From a virus: 38,431 nt of DNA. The notes under the pieces were generated by a model. That model saw only the letters and a list, made by a program, of their open reading frames with translations, did no database searches and was not told the DNA's origin. The position numbers and the translations under genes were made by a program. Where the stretch lies: positions 1 through 38,431 of IMG/VR virus record IMGVR_UViG_3300047457_000279. One strand, 5' to 3'. Below are positions 24,489 through 32,492 of the stretch, one piece after another; the first letter of the stretch is position 1; each line of letters starts with the position of its first letter.

Positions 24489-24683
24489 TCACCCCCTAAA
24501 GATAGTCTGTTCTAAACGATCAAGACGCTCAGCATCAGTCAAACCAGTCTCAATAAAAGCCGTAGAAGAACGATCAGCAAGAACCTGCTTAGCATATGAG
24601 TTAATCTCATTACGAATCAACTCAACAATATAACGCTGAAATGCTTGCTGACCAGCAGAACTAGTCAAATCAAAATCACGCAT
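24489..24683 (-). CDS. 64-residue protein with DLTSxAGQ N-terminus
   Basis: This small helical protein begins MRDFDLTSSAGQQAF, close to the N-terminus of the 258-residue protein at 20975-21751. It is followed by a helix (QRYIVELIRNEINSYAKQVL) and ends in a coiled-coil-like LTDAERLDRLEQTIF. It sits between the large tail protein and the collagen fibre, two bases from one and three from the other, suggesting a small adaptor of the tail/fibre assembly. No family is recognised. Confidence 0.65.
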   Translation of the reverse strand: MRDFDLTSSAGQQAFQRYIVELIRNEINSYAKQVLADRSSTAFIETGLTDAERLDRLEQTIFRG

Positions 24684-24685
24684 AA

Positions 24686-27600
24686 TTATACCCTACTTGC
24701 CCGCATAGGCTTAAAGCCAATATTCCACGAATCAATCATAATAGTATGAGGCCTTTGAGCCTCTTGATAATTAGCAGGACGATACTTATTCATCTGATAC
24801 AAACGAAAACCAGCAGACGGATAACGCCAACTAATCTTCTTACGACGACGAGTAAATTCAGCATCACTAATCTCATACCACGACGTATCAAGTCCTTCAA
24901 CATTCTGCCACGTAGACCTATTAGGAGACAATTCCTTTGGCAACACAATATCCTCAAACTCGTTCCAAGAATACCCAGCCTCACCAAAAATCTCCCAATT
25001 AATATGACGCTTCTTCTCAATATCAATACGATCCTTATCCTCCATATCAACAACATCCATACGAATACCACCATCAAGAAGATAAAGATTAAGCATAATC
25101 TGCCTAAACCACTTTTTAAGTACCGGATCACCAACCGTAAAATGCTTTGTCTGAAGATAAAAATCAGGACCCTTAATATACACATCAGAATCCTTACCCG
25201 TATTCTCTACCAAACCAGCGTCAATACTAGTATCCTGCTCATTAGAAGTTTCAAGAATACTATCAACATCAATAGCACGCGGAAAAACACCAGTCACAGT
25301 AACGGTACCCGTACTTGCAACCTCAGCAATATTAGAAGCAGTCTTAGCATACGTAATCGTCGTAGTACCACTACCAACGCCACTAACAGTATACGAACCA
25401 TCAAACGTAGAATCAATCCCAGCAACCGTAATACTACTACCATTAGGCACACCAGCAGCATCAAGCGTAAGCGTAGCCACATTAGACGTAAGACTCTTAC
25501 GAATAACCTTAAACTCTGGATTAACAATATTAGACCCAGTAAGCGCCTTAATACCACTCTTAGCATCAATCTTTGTAGCACCACGAAAATCAAAATTACT
25601 AATCGTGGTAAGCGCATTCGTCGGAAGATAAATCGCAAACGTAATACCATCAGACTTACGAATCGGCCCCCAAACAAATTGCGTACCCGGATCGCCCCAA
25701 CGATACGTAGGCGTACCAGTAACAATCTGCACAGTAGCCACTTGCGTTTTAGTAGCAGCCTGACTCATAACAATAGTATCAGAATCCGTAATACTAGAAA
25801 CAGTAGTATTAGCAGGAATACCATCACCAAGAATCAAATCGCCCGTATTAATATCAGCCGTATTAATGGTCTGGCCCGCCAAGCCGCTCGCATCAGCACC
25901 CGTATACGATAACCCATCAAGCGTCGTACTAGTATTTGTCATACTAGCAGCAGAAAACGAGAAACCCTGCGCCCACACGGGCATAATACGACTTGTCGTA
26001 GTCGCAGTTGAATCATACAACGAAAAATAATCCCAATACACAGGCACATTATTCTCAACACGAAAATCATCGGGCGTAAAATCAGGATCCCAATCATCAG
26101 CCTCAAAATCAGCAATAGCAGGCGTAGTCTCAATACCCTCTGCGTACACCGGCTCATACCTAACAGGCTTAAATACAGAATCAAACGCCGTAAAATGCAC
26201 AAACAAATAATCCTTATGCAAAAACGAATACACACGATCACTATTCACATCAAACGTACGCACACTATCCGTATAATACACGCCAAGATTAGCATCAGTA
26301 AGATTCCGAACACTAGCACCATCATAAAACAAAATACCAATACGACTAGCCCAGAATACACCACCACCATACTCAACAATACTCATTGAAGACAAGCAAC
26401 CCTCAGGATACAACTCCTCAAGACTAAAATTAGCACGATAATTACCACGAATAATATATGTCTTATCAGAAGTAAAAACAACAAGACCAGTCGCACTGCC
26501 CGCCATACCACGCATCTCAGTAGAACCCGGAATAAGAATAGCATCAGGCGAATCAAACGACAAATCCACACCCTCACTATTATGATACGAACTAAACACA
26601 ACACGATTCTGATCCTTACTATTGCCAGCATTACCAAACCACTGATAACCAGCATACGTAGCATTAAAAATACCAGCAAACTTATCCGCATCAGCATTAC
26701 TAATAGTCGCAGACGGCACACTCAAATACGGCCAAGCAATATACTCATCAGCCTTCATAACCGTATTAGACTGCTTACTATGATACGAATTATCAATACC
26801 TACCTCACTATTACTAACATTCGCATCAACATCACCAATCCACTCATTATCCGCCGCACGATACAACGCCCAACGAGTACCACGAATACTACCACCAAGA
26901 TCAGCAGCCTGAAAATGCCCCTCACCTTCAGTGCCAATAGCACCCGAAGTAACATTACCACCATTACCATCATAATTAATAAGACCACGCGAATGCGTAT
27001 GAATATACGGACGAACATTCTTAAACTTAACACGCATATCAGTCTTACGCGCAGAATCAGCAGCACTAGCCTGAAAATGAAAACGAATAATATCCTTCTC
27101 TAAATCAACCTGACCAGACGTAACCGACTTAACCATACCAATATAATAATCCTGATACGCAGTACCACCAGCAGGATCATAATTAACATACACAAACATA
27201 CCCGGCGTAATCGAAGACGCATCAAACGTGCCCGTCAAAATATTAGTATACGACGTATTCGTACTAGTACCAGTAGTACCAAAAGCAACACCAGTAACCA
27301 ACTGCTCAGTACCATGCCCACCATACCAATAATACTGATAATACTCATTAGCACTAGCAGCAGGCTTATACGACTCTAAAAACGATAACCACATACCACC
27401 ATTACTAGCCTGCTTACAATCAAAAATAGTTTCCTGAGGAATAGCCTCAAGCGTAGCAGAACCAGTCTGACGAAAATCCTCATCATACAAAAGCAAACGA
27501 GTAGCACTAGACGTAGACAAAACCATACCAGCAATACGCTCACCAGTAGGATTCAACGTAGAAACAAGCGAAACAACACGCTCATCCTTCGTACTAGGAT

Positions 27601-27799
27601 ACGACACAACAGGAATCGTAGCATTATTATACACTGGAAAAAACTCAAACGGCGCACGACGACGCAAATACCCAACACGATCAAACAACACATCCTGCGC
27701 CCAACGCACAAACGACTCAGGAATAAAAGAGCCGGGAGCAGCCTGATTCAAACCATCAGGCGCACCAACCTGATTAACAAAAGTCAACGACAAGGCCAC
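24686..27799 (-). CDS. large tail protein, probable nozzle (T7 gp12-like role)
   Basis: This 1,037-residue protein is Ser/Thr/Asp/Tyr-rich and beta-strand-like throughout. It begins MALSLTFVNQVGAPDGLNQA and then FIPESFVRWAQDVLFDRVG. An early block describing values read in beta repeats (ERIAGMVLSTSSATRLLLYD; YIIRGNYRANF; IGILFYDGASV) resembles the propeller-like build of podoviral nozzle proteins. An Ig-like insert rich in Thr/Val (about 790-850, TLDAAGVPNGSSITVAGID) follows later. The start is GTG 27799, with AGGGGG upstream. It directly follows an adaptor-sized gene, as gp12 follows gp11 in T7. The assignment is by order, size and fold character. Confidence 0.68.
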   Translation of the reverse strand: MALSLTFVNQVGAPDGLNQAAPGSFIPESFVRWAQDVLFDRVGYLRRRAPFEFFPVYNNATIPVVSYPSTKDERVVSLVSTLNPTGERIAGMVLSTSSATRLLLYDEDFRQTGSATLEAIPQETIFDCKQASNGGMWLSFLESYKPAASANEYYQYYWYGGHGTEQLVTGVAFGTTGTSTNTSYTNILTGTFDASSITPGMFVYVNYDPAGGTAYQDYYIGMVKSVTSGQVDLEKDIIRFHFQASAADSARKTDMRVKFKNVRPYIHTHSRGLINYDGNGGNVTSGAIGTEGEGHFQAADLGGSIRGTRWALYRAADNEWIGDVDANVSNSEVGIDNSYHSKQSNTVMKADEYIAWPYLSVPSATISNADADKFAGIFNATYAGYQWFGNAGNSKDQNRVVFSSYHNSEGVDLSFDSPDAILIPGSTEMRGMAGSATGLVVFTSDKTYIIRGNYRANFSLEELYPEGCLSSMSIVEYGGGVFWASRIGILFYDGASVRNLTDANLGVYYTDSVRTFDVNSDRVYSFLHKDYLFVHFTAFDSVFKPVRYEPVYAEGIETTPAIADFEADDWDPDFTPDDFRVENNVPVYWDYFSLYDSTATTTSRIMPVWAQGFSFSAASMTNTSTTLDGLSYTGADASGLAGQTINTADINTGDLILGDGIPANTTVSSITDSDTIVMSQAATKTQVATVQIVTGTPTYRWGDPGTQFVWGPIRKSDGITFAIYLPTNALTTISNFDFRGATKIDAKSGIKALTGSNIVNPEFKVIRKSLTSNVATLTLDAAGVPNGSSITVAGIDSTFDGSYTVSGVGSGTTTITYAKTASNIAEVASTGTVTVTGVFPRAIDVDSILETSNEQDTSIDAGLVENTGKDSDVYIKGPDFYLQTKHFTVGDPVLKKWFRQIMLNLYLLDGGIRMDVVDMEDKDRIDIEKKRHINWEIFGEAGYSWNEFEDIVLPKELSPNRSTWQNVEGLDTSWYEISDAEFTRRRKKISWRYPSAGFRLYQMNKYRPANYQEAQRPHTIMIDSWNIGFKPMRASRV

Positions 27800-27812
27800 T
27801 CACCCCCTCTGA

Positions 27813-28520
27813 TCAATAAGCCCAATCATACGAATCCGACAACGTATGAATCGTATCAGTACGATCATACTGATTCATCCACACATCATTACGCATCTGC
27901 TGATACCGCGACTCAAAAATATTCTGAAACGCAGCAGCCTGCGGATCATCATTAACAAGAAACGACTTCACAAGCGCACCATACAATACAACACTATGAT
28001 GACGAGCAGGAATAAACCACGCACCAGTACCAGTCGTACTTGTCGCAGCCACAGGCAACTGAAGAAAATACAAACGATACGTCGTATCACCACTAGCAGC
28101 AGGATACAAATACATATCATCACCAACAAAATAATACCGCGTCGGCGTACTCGTATCATTCACCAACCGATAATTCTTCTCAATAACATCCCCACGCTCA
28201 GGCGTCATAACAATATCATTAGACGTATCAACAAACGACAACACACTATTGACATTATACTCAGTATAAGGAATAAGCACAGGATTCGTCAACGAATTAT
28301 CCAACTGATTATTACTCGTCCGAACCTTAAACGACGACCCACTCGTAACCTGCGACACACCACTAGGTACAATAAACGAAACCAACTTCTCCAAAAAAGG
28401 CCAAGGCTCACGAGTAACAATATCAAAATACGACTCGTTCAGAAGCGTCAACTTCTGCGAATCCTCAAAATCCTCAAAACCATACAAATCCATCTCATCA
28501 TACAACTCATCCAACGTCAC
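27813..28520 (-). CDS. tail adaptor-like protein (T7 gp11-like role)
   Basis: This 235-residue protein begins VTLDELYDEMDLYG and SQKLTLLNESYFDIVTREPWPFLEK, the helical start usual in podoviral tail-tubular/adaptor proteins. A beta-rich middle and a helical C-terminus (SVVLYGALVKSFLVNDDPQAA, FESRYQQMRNDVW) follow. GTG 28520 is chosen because AGGGGG lies about eight bases upstream; the frame stays open further upstream but inside the preceding gene without a start signal. It overlaps that gene by 14 bases. Its place before the nozzle candidate supports the adaptor role. Confidence 0.72.
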   Translation of the reverse strand: MTLDELYDEMDLYGFEDFEDSQKLTLLNESYFDIVTREPWPFLEKLVSFIVPSGVSQVTSGSSFKVRTSNNQLDNSLTNPVLIPYTEYNVNSVLSFVDTSNDIVMTPERGDVIEKNYRLVNDTSTPTRYYFVGDDMYLYPAASGDTTYRLYFLQLPVAATSTTGTGAWFIPARHHSVVLYGALVKSFLVNDDPQAAAFQNIFESRYQQMRNDVWMNQYDRTDTIHTLSDSYDWAY

Positions 28521-28947
28521 TCGCCTCACCCCCCTTCGGAATATCAGCAGTAATAAACTCTTTAACAACCGGCGACTTACCATGTTTACGGAGAAAATGC
28601 TCAACAACCTCAGCAGACTCCTCAGTAGCCTCATCAGCCTTATCACGAAACTGCTTCTTAAAAGCCTCCTGAGAAGCAATAATCTCATCATAAATCTGCC
28701 AACCATGCCTCTTCGTATCCGACCTATGAATAAGCCGCATAACCTCATCAACAGGCGGCAACTCACTACCAAACCCAATAACAGGATACGGCGGCTCAGG
28801 ACGAGGCATCATAATATACACACACCAATCCCGCGTATCAGCATTACGAGCAAAAAACAAACGCTCATCATACTCGCGCACAGCACGATCAATACGCAAC
28901 TCATCAAACGACTTCTCACCCTGACCCGGAATATAAATATTACTCAT
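28507..28947 (-). CDS. hypothetical virion-region protein
   Basis: This 146-residue protein starts MSNIYIPGQGEKSFDELRID and continues RDWCVYIMMPRPEPPYPVIGFG and SELPPVDEVMRLIHRSDTKRHG, with a charged helical C-terminus. No family is identified with certainty. Its location between small head-associated genes and the tail adaptor suggests a head-completion or connector role. ATG 28947 is used because its A is shared with the TGA of the upstream gene (TGATG). GTG 28959 and TTG 28953 are in-frame alternatives. Confidence 0.65.
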   Translation of the reverse strand: MSNIYIPGQGEKSFDELRIDRAVREYDERLFFARNADTRDWCVYIMMPRPEPPYPVIGFGSELPPVDEVMRLIHRSDTKRHGWQIYDEIIASQEAFKKQFRDKADEATEESAEVVEHFLRKHGKSPVVKEFITADIPKGGEASDVG

Positions 28948-29225
28948 CAACAATCCCACGCCCTCAAACTCTTATTAATACGACTATTAGGATCATTTGC
29001 AGTCTTAGCACTCGTCAAACGCTTCTTCATACCCTGCATACGAGCACAAAAACTACGCCTACGCGCAGCAGCAGACTTCGACTTCTTAGCCTGCGCCATC
29101 TTAACCGGAGGCTTCAAACCCGGTTTACCCGGATTAGCCCGATTATACGACGCACGACCAGCCGCATTCAAACCACCAGCAGGATTCTTACCAGCCTTAC
29201 GCTGCCAAGCAGGAGACTTAGCCAT
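28947..29225 (-). CDS. DUF6321-like basic protein
   Basis: This 92-residue, very basic protein starts MAKSPAWQRKAGKNPAGGLN and GRASYNRANPG. It then has RRRSFCARMQGMKKRL, NDPNSRINKSLRAWDC. I recall this 'PAWQRKxGKNPxGGLN...SFCARMxGM...RINKSLR.W' pattern as DUF6321, common in phage virion regions; its function is unknown. GGAGGGGG precedes ATG 29225. High charge suggests contact with packaged DNA or a capsid surface, which is an inference. Confidence 0.75.
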   Translation of the reverse strand: MAKSPAWQRKAGKNPAGGLNAAGRASYNRANPGKPGLKPPVKMAQAKKSKSAAARRRSFCARMQGMKKRLTSAKTANDPNSRINKSLRAWDC

Positions 29226-29227
29226 AA

Positions 29228-29290
29228 CTACCCCCTCCTACGAAAATAAAACCTACGAAGCCTATGCTTCCAATGAGCAAAACCACTCAT
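29228..29290 (-). CDS. possible 20-residue basic peptide
   Basis: A 21-codon frame fills the only gap in this part of the operon. Its ATG overlaps the stop of the 40-residue gene upstream (ATGA), and its TAG ends two bases before the next ATG. The peptide is basic and aromatic (MSGFAHWKHR, then LRRFYFRRRG). There is no clear Shine-Dalgarno of its own, so expression would rely on translational coupling. It could be chance, but exact gap-filling is suggestive. Confidence 0.35.
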   Translation of the reverse strand: MSGFAHWKHRLRRFYFRRRG

Positions 29291-29409
29291 CGCTTCTTAC
29301 GCTTCATCTTATTATACGTCGCGTTCGCAATAGCCCAAACCTTACCCTTAGGCCACTTCGGGTTATCGCGCTCAAGCGCCGCAACAATCTCTTCAACCTT
29401 CTTAGGCAT
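29287..29409 (-). CDS. 40-residue basic protein
   Basis: This small protein, MPKKVEEIVAALERDNPKWP followed by GKVWAIANATYNKMKRKKR, has the 'PxW.KgKvWAIANATYNK' pattern seen in short phage virion-region proteins and in helix-rich DNA-associated segments. AGGAGGGG lies a few bases before ATG 29409. The start abuts the upstream gene's stop. The function is unknown. Confidence 0.7.
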   Translation of the reverse strand: MPKKVEEIVAALERDNPKWPKGKVWAIANATYNKMKRKKR

Positions 29410-29410
29410 A

Positions 29411-29806
29411 TCAACCCCTCCTAGCCGCTCTACCAGCAGCCTTAGCCGCCTTAGTATTAGGAACAAACTGCTTACCAGCCCGATCACCAGCCAACTTAGC
29501 ACGATTCGTAGCCGCCTTCTGAGCGGGAGTCAACCGTTTCCAAGCCGCATCAGGCAAATACCGCGTAGTGCCGCCCTTGCGCTTAGCAGGCTTACTGTCA
29601 CTAGTCCGCCACTTCTCACTAGTCCACTTAGATAAACTCTGCTGAGCCTTAGTCTTAGGGCCAGAATACCTACCACCAGCCTTCTTATAGCGAAGCGTTG
29701 CCAACTGAGCCTTACGAGCACTCCACTCACCCGGATCACCGCCCTTACTACCAGCCTTAACACTAGCAACAATACGCTTCCACATCTTCTCATTCGTCCG
29801 ACCCAT
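29411..29806 (-). CDS. DUF5872-like basic protein
   Basis: This 131-residue, Lys/Arg/Ala-rich protein carries MWKRIVASVKAGSKGGDPGE, WSARKAQLATLRYKKAGG, LSKWTSEKWRTSD, TRYLPDAAWKRLTPAQKAAT and a basic Ala-rich tail. This matches my memory of DUF5872, a family of small basic proteins in phages and large DNA viruses, with function unknown. GGGGAGGTGTTGC precedes ATG 29806. It is the first gene after the major capsid protein and its hairpin. Binding to packaged DNA is conceivable from its charge. Confidence 0.7.
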   Translation of the reverse strand: MGRTNEKMWKRIVASVKAGSKGGDPGEWSARKAQLATLRYKKAGGRYSGPKTKAQQSLSKWTSEKWRTSDSKPAKRKGGTTRYLPDAAWKRLTPAQKAATNRAKLAGDRAGKQFVPNTKAAKAAGRAARRG

Positions 29807-29830
29807 GCAACACCTCCCCTCATGTTAGAA

Positions 29831-29856
29831 TAGGGAGGGGCCGAAGCCCCTCCCTA
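29831..29856 (-). terminator. strong hairpin after the capsid gene
   Basis: TAGGGAGGGGC and GCCCCTCCCTA form an 11-bp perfect stem with a four-base loop (CGAA as read on +, TTCG on -), seven bases downstream of the capsid stop. UUCG closed by C/G is an extra-stable tetraloop. Only a poor U-tract (TTCTAACATG) follows on the - strand. It may partly terminate or protect the 3' end of capsid mRNA, rather than stop all late transcription. Confidence 0.7.
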
Positions 29857-29862
29857 CCATAA

Positions 29863-31113
29863 TTACACGCCAGCGTCAGCCGCGCCATCCACCGTGATCC
29901 CGTAAAGCACCGCATGATTGCTGCGCTTCGTAAGACCAAGGTTCATGTAGCGGGTCATGACCGCCTCAAAAGCATCAAAGCCCGACACCTGACGAAGCGT
30001 CTGCCCGTCAGCGTCAAGGAAATGCCAATCCTGATCCGAGAAAACCTTGACAGAATTCTCATCAAGCATATAGATACGACCATACGGAGCATCAATGTCC
30101 GAGATGATCGGCATCCCGCCGTACTCAAGGACCTTGAAGCCCGCCGAGTACGTCAACGACTCAGGGTTCGTGTACCGAACCGAGTCCTCCAACTGCATAT
30201 AAATCTCGCGCTGAACACCCAGCGACGTGACCATAACAGTCGGCGCCCCACCCTCAAGGCGGATCAGGTTCATACCCTTCTGAAGGTCCTCAAGACCAGT
30301 AGCAAGAGCACCATTCACGTTGATACGCTTGTTATCCCACCACGTCTTCGTAGCCGGATTGATCTCGCCCACGTACTCCTGCCCAACGGACACGAGCCGC
30401 TTCAGACCATCAATCTCCGCCGACCACGAACCAGTACCGCTGGTCCCGTTGTCAACACCAACACCAGCGCGGCGAACCGCATCCGAACCAGTGGTGGAAA
30501 TGCTAGAATCAATAGTGATCGTAGCATTAGTGTAATCAACAGCAGTGATCTCAGCACCGGCAACCTTGCCATTAACATCAGCGTTCGTGCCAATGTCAAC
30601 AAGCATACCGACATACAACTGGCCCTTGCGGATGGCCTCCTTACCAGAAGCCGTATCAAGCACAATGGTCGTGGACGAAGAAGTCGTACCGCACTCAGCG
30701 ATAATACCGTCACCCTTACCATACACCTGACGCGCAAGATCCTTCTTCAGATCGTTGCGAATACCGTCCAACTCAGACTTAAGAGCCTGAAGGAAGGCGC
30801 CAGCCTCATTCTTGGTCTTAGCCATCGACGGGCCAGTCACGCGGACGCGACCATACAGGTACTTCAGGTCGTAAACGGCCTTATCGTAATCCTGATTGCC
30901 AGCCGTCGGCAGAGCGGCATCCTCAGCGCGAGCGCCAATACCACCAGACCGCGACACATGAAGCGGAACATACGCCCGCTTACCCACCAGATCCTCAGCC
31001 TTCGACTCAAGACGAGACAGAAGCAGGACCTCATTATTCAACTGCTCAGCAACCGGCCCAAGGTAATACTCCTTGAGAATATCGCTAAGCGTAGTAAGAT
31101 TAGCACCAGCCAT
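29863..31113 (-). CDS. major capsid protein
   Basis: This 416-residue protein follows the scaffold gene and precedes small head genes, the usual place for the major capsid protein. It begins MAGANLTTLSDILKEYYLGP, then RLESKAEDLVGKRAYVPLHV and SGGIGARAEDAALPTAGNQD; this resembles the N-arm of HK97-fold capsid proteins of actinophages. A later ETAL-like stretch (GMNLIRLEGGAPTVMVTSLG and FKVLEYGGMPIISDID) fits the P-domain and A-domain. Base composition looks more G+C-rich than the neighbouring genes, as is common for a highly expressed gene. A strong hairpin follows the stop. Confidence 0.85.
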   Translation of the reverse strand: MAGANLTTLSDILKEYYLGPVAEQLNNEVLLLSRLESKAEDLVGKRAYVPLHVSRSGGIGARAEDAALPTAGNQDYDKAVYDLKYLYGRVRVTGPSMAKTKNEAGAFLQALKSELDGIRNDLKKDLARQVYGKGDGIIAECGTTSSSTTIVLDTASGKEAIRKGQLYVGMLVDIGTNADVNGKVAGAEITAVDYTNATITIDSSISTTGSDAVRRAGVGVDNGTSGTGSWSAEIDGLKRLVSVGQEYVGEINPATKTWWDNKRINVNGALATGLEDLQKGMNLIRLEGGAPTVMVTSLGVQREIYMQLEDSVRYTNPESLTYSAGFKVLEYGGMPIISDIDAPYGRIYMLDENSVKVFSDQDWHFLDADGQTLRQVSGFDAFEAVMTRYMNLGLTKRSNHAVLYGITVDGAADAGV

Positions 31114-31131
31114 TCTTACAACACCCCCTTA

Positions 31132-31947
31132 TTAGGAAATGTTACGAATAGCCTCCATAGCCGCCTTATGCGCATCCTCCAGATTCTTAAAGCCCGGACT
31201 AGGCATACTAGACGGAGTAGTCGGAGCCGGAGTAGCACCATGCGGAACCTGCTTCGTCTGCAAATACGAACCAAGCAAATGCTGCTGCAAAGCATGATAC
31301 TGCTCAGCAGCCGCCATCAAATCCCCATCATGCGCATACGCAAGAGAATAAATAGCCTCCATATCCGAATCAGTATAATGCGGATTAGAAGTCTTAATAG
31401 TATTCTCCATAACCTCCAACTCTTCCAACGACTCTTGCTGAGCCTGCATAGCAAGCATCTCCTCACGGAACGCTCGCATCTCCTGCAACTCAGCCGCCAA
31501 CTGCGGCGGAAGCCCCTCGTAACTAACGTCATTATTCTCAGAAGTAGTCTCTACGTCAGGCTGGCTAACGCCGGGTACTCCCACATTCTGCTGAATCTGA
31601 GCCGCAATCTGCCTAGCAAACTCCGGGTTAGTATTCAACTCTTGTAAGAATCCGACCGCTTGTAGCGCAACATCAGGATCCACCTCTGCTTCAGAGAACG
31701 CCTCATACTGACGACGCAACTCTGCAATCTCCTGAGTCTTACGAGTATAATCAGCCTGCATAGACTTATATACCGCCTGCATATCCTCAGGAAGAACGTT
31801 GGGATCAAAACCAGTAAAGGATTCAGCCTCAGGCTGATTGTCCTCCACAATCGGCTCATCCACAACGGGCGCCGAATTCTCCGGCATCTCATCCGGCAAC
31901 TCAGCCGACAGCGCCTCTAAAGCGCCATCCATATCAATACCACTCAT
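31132..31947 (-). CDS. capsid scaffold protein
   Basis: This 271-residue, acidic, helix-rich protein sits directly upstream of the capsid gene. The N-terminal part is acidic and disordered (ALSAELPDEMPENSAP). Coiled-coil segments follow (DMQAVYKSMQADYTRKTQEI and LQEMRAFREEMLAMQAQQES), then a Pro/Thr-rich linker and a short C-terminal helix (FKNLEDAHKAAMEAIRNIS), which in many scaffolds is the coat-binding part. Composition, length and gene order all support a scaffold. No protease motif is visible. Confidence 0.83.
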   Translation of the reverse strand: MSGIDMDGALEALSAELPDEMPENSAPVVDEPIVEDNQPEAESFTGFDPNVLPEDMQAVYKSMQADYTRKTQEIAELRRQYEAFSEAEVDPDVALQAVGFLQELNTNPEFARQIAAQIQQNVGVPGVSQPDVETTSENNDVSYEGLPPQLAAELQEMRAFREEMLAMQAQQESLEELEVMENTIKTSNPHYTDSDMEAIYSLAYAHDGDLMAAAEQYHALQQHLLGSYLQTKQVPHGATPAPTTPSSMPSPGFKNLEDAHKAAMEAIRNIS

Positions 31948-31991
31948 GGTATCCTCCTATAACACTACGAGTCCCATTATTGGGTTGCTCG

Positions 31992-32492
31992 CTAATCATT
32001 CACAATAACACTCTCAGCAGTAATCTCAACAACCTCACTAGCACGATCCTCAGCCGCACTAACAAGACTATCAGCAAAACCACCCATAAGTTCCTTCATC
32101 TCCTCCTTCGTAGGAAGAGTATGCACAGTCTCAGTACGCTTCGTCGCAAGACCCTGAGCCAAACGAATCTTATCATCCATAATACCAACAACCGTAGCAA
32201 GCGTACCCAACTGTTTAATCTCAGCCTCAGGAATCAACTCCTCCAACTTCTTCATAGCCTGCTCGCGCACACTAGACGCATGATGCACAAACTCGTACGC
32301 ATTAGCACGAATCTTATCATCAAGCCTCTCAGGAGGACCATCCTTCTCCCACTGCTTCACCCAATACGCAATCGTCGTATGACCAATCCCACACTGACGA
32401 GCAGTAGCACGAATATTCTTATCATTACTAATCCAAATCACATAAGCGGCAGCCTTATCCTCATCTGTCCACTCAGTTCTCTTACTCACCAC
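31992..32492 (-). CDS. helix-turn-helix protein, probable small terminase subunit
   Basis: This 166-residue protein has an N-terminal homeodomain-like helix-turn-helix: WTDEDKAAAYVIWIS, then NIRATARQCGIGHTTIAYWV (about 22-41). A helical region and an acidic C-terminus follow. Small terminase subunits have this DNA-binding head plus oligomerising helices, so a packaging-site recogniser is likely. A late regulator is the alternative, since the gene lies after the portal rather than next to the large subunit. GTG 32492 is preferred, as GAGGA ends six bases before it. It overlaps the portal end by 11 bases. Confidence 0.65.
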   Translation of the reverse strand: MVSKRTEWTDEDKAAAYVIWISNDKNIRATARQCGIGHTTIAYWVKQWEKDGPPERLDDKIRANAYEFVHHASSVREQAMKKLEELIPEAEIKQLGTLATVVGIMDDKIRLAQGLATKRTETVHTLPTKEEMKELMGGFADSLVSAAEDRASEVVEITAESVIVND

